The notes beneath the pieces are model-generated. The model saw only the letters and a program-made list of their open reading frames with translations. It was not told where the DNA came from and ran no database searches. Below are positions 31,351-33,914 of a stretch of 33,914 nt of DNA, in pieces. Positions within the stretch are counted from its first letter, which is position 1. Every line of letters begins with the position of its first letter. The stretch covers positions 1-33,914 of the forward strand of contig SUYU01000017.1 of the NCBI GenBank assembly GCA_015060245.1. Direction: 5' to 3'. The position numbers and the translations under genes are program-made. Source of the stretch: Bacteroidales bacterium (GTDB lineage: Bacteria; Bacteroidota; Bacteroidia; Bacteroidales; UBA932).

Positions 31351-33407
31351 TCATCTTCCATACAATACTTCTTGATGGTAGGATAAGCCTCCTCTATGCC
31401 CAATTCTCCGGCCTTGCTCAGGTCGATGCAGCCCTTTGCCTTGTCCTTCAAATAGATAAGAACAAGTCCCCTGTTAAAATAGGCCTCGGCAAGTGCAGGA
31501 TAGAGTTCAACAGCCCTGGTATATTGGTTTATTGACTCAGGCAGGTCTCCCGACAAACAGTAGAGATTACCCAGGTTATAGTATACAAACGGGAATGACG
31601 GCATAAGGGAAGCAGCCTTGTTCATATCATGTATTGCCGAGGTATAGTCATAACTCATGTATGACTTGTCCTGAACCCTTGCACGTGTGGCACCGGCATT
31701 GTCAAGTGTCAAGACCTGGACGTTACTCTCTATTGATGAAATGAAATCAATCATCTCTGCCTGAAGTGCACCTCTGTTTATGTAGTAGAAGGTCTGCTCC
31801 GGCTCCTTTTCAACGGCTCTGTCATAATATGAGAGTGCCGAATTGTACTTGTTCTGTTCGCCATCAACAATAGCCTGGGCAAACATCAGACGGCCGGTTG
31901 CCTTCTCCTTTTGTTCATGTGTCATACCGCTTCTGCCAACATCCTGAAGCGCATCTCCAATCCTTGATTCCCATCCATTGGTAAGTTGTCCCCTCTTCTC
32001 CTTGCTTGCAACAAGTTCAACAGGCATGACCATTGACTCAATGAACTCATCCATACTCCTCTCCTCATAACGTCTCTCCAGAGCAATGAGCCCCCTCTCC
32101 TTTTCAGTTATATTGAATCTGAAGAGAGGTTTAAGACGTATATCCACATCCCTGTGCTGCAAAAGTTCATTGTCAAAATCTTTTTTTGCGAAATCGGCAT
32201 CCAGGGCGAGCAGCCTGTCATACTTCTTTGCGGTATCGGCAAACATGGCAACACCGGCACTGTCGCTGGTTCTTGCCCTGTACTCCCTTACCTTGGCCTC
32301 CGCTATCTGGTAATCCTTCTTTGCAGAGGTAAACTGCCCAAGTTGGTTCTTTACATAAGAACGGTTATAGTATGCCTTGGCAAAATCGGGGTAGAGGTTT
32401 ATGGCCTGCGAATAGTCATCCATGGCATCCCTGAACCTGCCCAACTCAAGAAATACACCTGCCCTGTTGAAATATGCAAGCACATTGTTCGGGTTTACTG
32501 CAATCACACGGTCATAATCATCAATCGCATTGTTGTAATCTCCAATCTGTGAACGGATAAGTGCGCGGTTGTAAAGGGTAAGGGCATTGCCAGGATCATA
32601 GTCAAGCACCTTGTTGAGATCGGCAAGCGCACCGTTTATGTCAGACATGTCATAACGTATCAGTGCCCTGTTGAAGAAGGCAAAGGTATTTGTGGAGTCA
32701 AGGTCAAGAGCCTCGTTAAGGTCGCTGATTGCCTCATCGTTCCTGTTCTGCATTGCATGGATCCTTGAACGCCTTATATATCCTTCGGGGTCAAACATAT
32801 TGAGTCTGATTGCCTTGTTGTAGTCGGCAAGGGCCTTTACGGTATCTTTCATGTAGAGCCAGCATGCACCCCTGTTCAGATAGGCATCAGCAATCTTTGG
32901 TTCGGCCTTTATGAAGCGGTTGAAGTCAGAAATGGCTTTGTCAAACTGCTGCGAAAGGAAATATGTAACTCCCCTGCTGAAATAGAGGCCGGTATAACTC
33001 GGTCTCAAGTCAACGGCCTCAGCCAAATCCTTGAGGGCAAGGTCATACTTGCCTGTACGGCTCAATGTGATTGCCCTGTAATGGTAAGCCGGGGTATAAA
33101 TAGGGTTGAGTTTCAAGGCTTTGTCAAAATCTCTCTCTGCTCCTATAAAATCACCGAGATTGTACTTTGCAATACCTCTGAAATAATATGCATCATAAAG
33201 GGTACTGTCAAGACGCACAAGTACATTGAAATTGTCTATTGCATTTGCATACTTTCCATCTATCAGAAACTGGCGTCCCCTGAAAAAGAACTGGTTGATG
33301 TCATACTGGGCAGTTGCCCCAAATGCCACAACAAGCATGGTAAGTACCAGTATATATCTTTTGAATCTGCCAAGCGTTTCCGCTGCTCCATAAAAAAAAC
33401 TCTTCAT
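31347..33407 (-). CDS. Long TPR-repeat protein with signal peptide or membrane anchor
   Basis: A 686-residue protein with an N-terminal hydrophobic segment (YILVLTMLVVAFGATAQ, about 18-34), likely a signal peptide, so exported. From residue about 37 to 375 lie roughly ten consecutive 34-residue TPR units with the W-x-x-L-G-x-x-x-Y-style pattern (for example AYFNRAGVFLELGRFRDAMDDYSQAI and AYYNRSYVKNQLGQFTSAKKDY). A charged helical break (about 375-520) separates these from four or more further units (ALSYYDRAVEKEPEQTFYYINRGALQ ... FVYYNLGNLYCLSGDLPESINQYTRAVELYP). TPR arrays bind partner proteins; the partner is unknown. It is preceded by the mtgA-like gene on the same strand, with its own -7 box between. 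Confidence 0.85.
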   Translation of the reverse strand: MKSFFYGAAETLGRFKRYILVLTMLVVAFGATAQYDINQFFFRGRQFLIDGKYANAIDNFNVLVRLDSTLYDAYYFRGIAKYNLGDFIGAERDFDKALKLNPIYTPAYHYRAITLSRTGKYDLALKDLAEAVDLRPSYTGLYFSRGVTYFLSQQFDKAISDFNRFIKAEPKIADAYLNRGACWLYMKDTVKALADYNKAIRLNMFDPEGYIRRSRIHAMQNRNDEAISDLNEALDLDSTNTFAFFNRALIRYDMSDINGALADLNKVLDYDPGNALTLYNRALIRSQIGDYNNAIDDYDRVIAVNPNNVLAYFNRAGVFLELGRFRDAMDDYSQAINLYPDFAKAYYNRSYVKNQLGQFTSAKKDYQIAEAKVREYRARTSDSAGVAMFADTAKKYDRLLALDADFAKKDFDNELLQHRDVDIRLKPLFRFNITEKERGLIALERRYEERSMDEFIESMVMPVELVASKEKRGQLTNGWESRIGDALQDVGRSGMTHEQKEKATGRLMFAQAIVDGEQNKYNSALSYYDRAVEKEPEQTFYYINRGALQAEMIDFISSIESNVQVLTLDNAGATRARVQDKSYMSYDYTSAIHDMNKAASLMPSFPFVYYNLGNLYCLSGDLPESINQYTRAVELYPALAEAYFNRGLVLIYLKDKAKGCIDLSKAGELGIEEAYPTIKKYCMEDE

Positions 33408-33442
33408 CTCTCTTCATTAAGGGCCACAACCCAATTCAGCCC

Positions 33443-33450
33443 CAAAATTA
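33443..33450 (-). promoter_or_regulatory. -7 element of the TPR gene
   Basis: On the minus strand TAATTTTG, a perfect TAnnTTTG match, 36 bases before the start at 33407 and inside the 70-base gap after the transglycosylase gene. No -33 box was recognised; read-through from the upstream gene is also possible. Confidence 0.45.
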
Positions 33451-33477
33451 AAAAATTATTCTTTAACTCCACTTATG

Positions 33478-33914
33478 TTACCTTTTCAACCACTCCGGAG
33501 TCTGGAGATTATTCATCAGGCGCCTGATGTCGGAGGCCCTTTTCTTGTGGTATGAAGTGGGCAAATCGGCCCTTCTCTTTATGGGATTGGGAAGAGATGC
33601 GGCTATAAGTGACGACTGATATTTGCCCAGTTTTGACGCCCTTGTCTGAAAAAGCCTCTCTGCGGCTGCTTCCGCTCCATATATCCCCTTTCCCATCTCC
33701 GCCACATTCAAATAGACCTCCATTATGCGCTCCTTGCCCCACACAAGTTCTATCAAAAGTGTAAAATAGGCCTCCAACCCCTTTCTTAAGAGCGATTTTC
33801 CGGGCCACAGGAAGACATTCTTTGCTGTCTGCTGCGAAATTGTACTTGCACCCCTGACCCTTTTGCCGCTCTTTTTCTCCTTAAGTGCCTTTTTCAGTTC
33901 AACAAAGTCAAACC
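33478..33914 (-). CDS. mtgA: Monofunctional peptidoglycan glycosyltransferase, 5' end outside the window
   Basis: About 145 codons of the C-terminal part of a GT51 enzyme; the reading frame runs off the right edge without a start codon. Visible motifs are [17 protein letters not shown], the RK-x-x-E-A-Y-F-T-x-L-I-E region, [31 protein letters not shown], and a final ASLPNPIKR segment, in the order of GT51 motifs II to V. The catalytic Glu of motif I (E-D-x-x-F) lies outside. No transpeptidase domain follows, so it is the monofunctional type that polymerises lipid II into glycan chains at the inner membrane. The internal Met at 33777 is not the start. Confidence 0.88.
   Translation of the reverse strand, partial: FDFVELKKALKEKKSGKRVRGASTISQQTAKNVFLWPGKSLLRKGLEAYFTLLIELVWGKERIMEVYLNVAEMGKGIYGAEAAAERLFQTRASKLGKYQSSLIAASLPNPIKRRADLPTSYHKKRASDIRRLMNNLQTPEWLKR

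Noticed and set aside
31347-33407. Periodic similarity within the TPR gene as a DNA repeat
   Set aside because: The roughly 102-base period reflects 34-residue TPR units that are diverged at the DNA level; it is a protein-family property, not a recent tandem duplication.
1-33914. CRISPR array, insertion sequence, prophage or rRNA genes
   Set aside because: No regularly spaced repeats with unique spacers, no transposase or integrase motif, and no rRNA sequence were recognised; the only RNA gene seen is tRNA-Gly.

Overview
The window reads as chromosomal DNA from a member of the Bacteroidota, most likely order Bacteroidales. Evidence: a DUF4249-type lipoprotein, a DUF4293 membrane protein, a Porin_10-like outer-membrane barrel with the N-G-G-type strand signature, a 334-residue class II aldolase, and start sites preceded not by strong Shine-Dalgarno sequences but by the Bacteroidota sigma-ABfr -7 element TAnnTTTG, found at nearly every divergent gene pair. 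I cannot place the family or genus. No rRNA, CRISPR array, insertion sequence, integrase or phage gene was seen; this is mostly housekeeping chromosome with a few unusual accessory genes. No gene-free stretch exceeds 300 bases (the longest, 16335-16632, holds the divergent luxS and serine-hydrolase promoters).

Layout. 1-1540: an orphan DUF4249 lipoprotein with a strong terminator. 1609-4020: class II fructose-bisphosphate aldolase diverging from gmk-nadD. 4111-7593: a nadB-nadC-nadA operon making quinolinate and nicotinate mononucleotide de novo; nadD just upstream supplies the next step, and pncB at 23395 supplies the salvage entry, so five NAD genes sit in the window. 7600-9183: panB with an RluA-type pseudouridine synthase. 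9374-11278: dnaK. 11350-16334 (all minus): luxS, a hotdog thioesterase, a GntP-type permease, a two-domain esterase/beta-propeller protein and a bile-acid-symporter-like permease; the last three look like a sugar-acid or lactone uptake unit. 16633-19532: a membrane-anchored serine beta-lactamase-like hydrolase followed by an ATP-grasp-like protein of unknown function that carries six tandem 12-residue repeats. 19587-23307 (minus): a tightly packed four-gene operon: an AmgK-like amino-sugar kinase fused to a RapZ C-terminal sensor domain, a MurU-like nucleotidyltransferase, a YhhQ-type queuosine-precursor transporter and a small radical SAM protein. 23395-28424: pncB, a porin with a second 12-residue tandem repeat tract, and a lytic transglycosylase. 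28448-33914: DUF4293, a uridine-phosphorylase-like enzyme, tRNA-Gly(CCC), a LolC/E-FtsX-like permease, a long TPR protein and the 3' part of a monofunctional peptidoglycan glycosyltransferase.

Themes. NAD synthesis and cell-wall turnover (AmgK/MurU recycling, lytic transglycosylase, GT51 transglycosylase, penicillin-binding-protein-like hydrolase) recur. The best candidates for new biology are the kinase-RapZ fusion operon coupled to a transporter/radical SAM pair, and the two unrelated proteins that both contain 36-bp in-frame tandem repeats. All functional calls are from reading motifs; no database search was possible.
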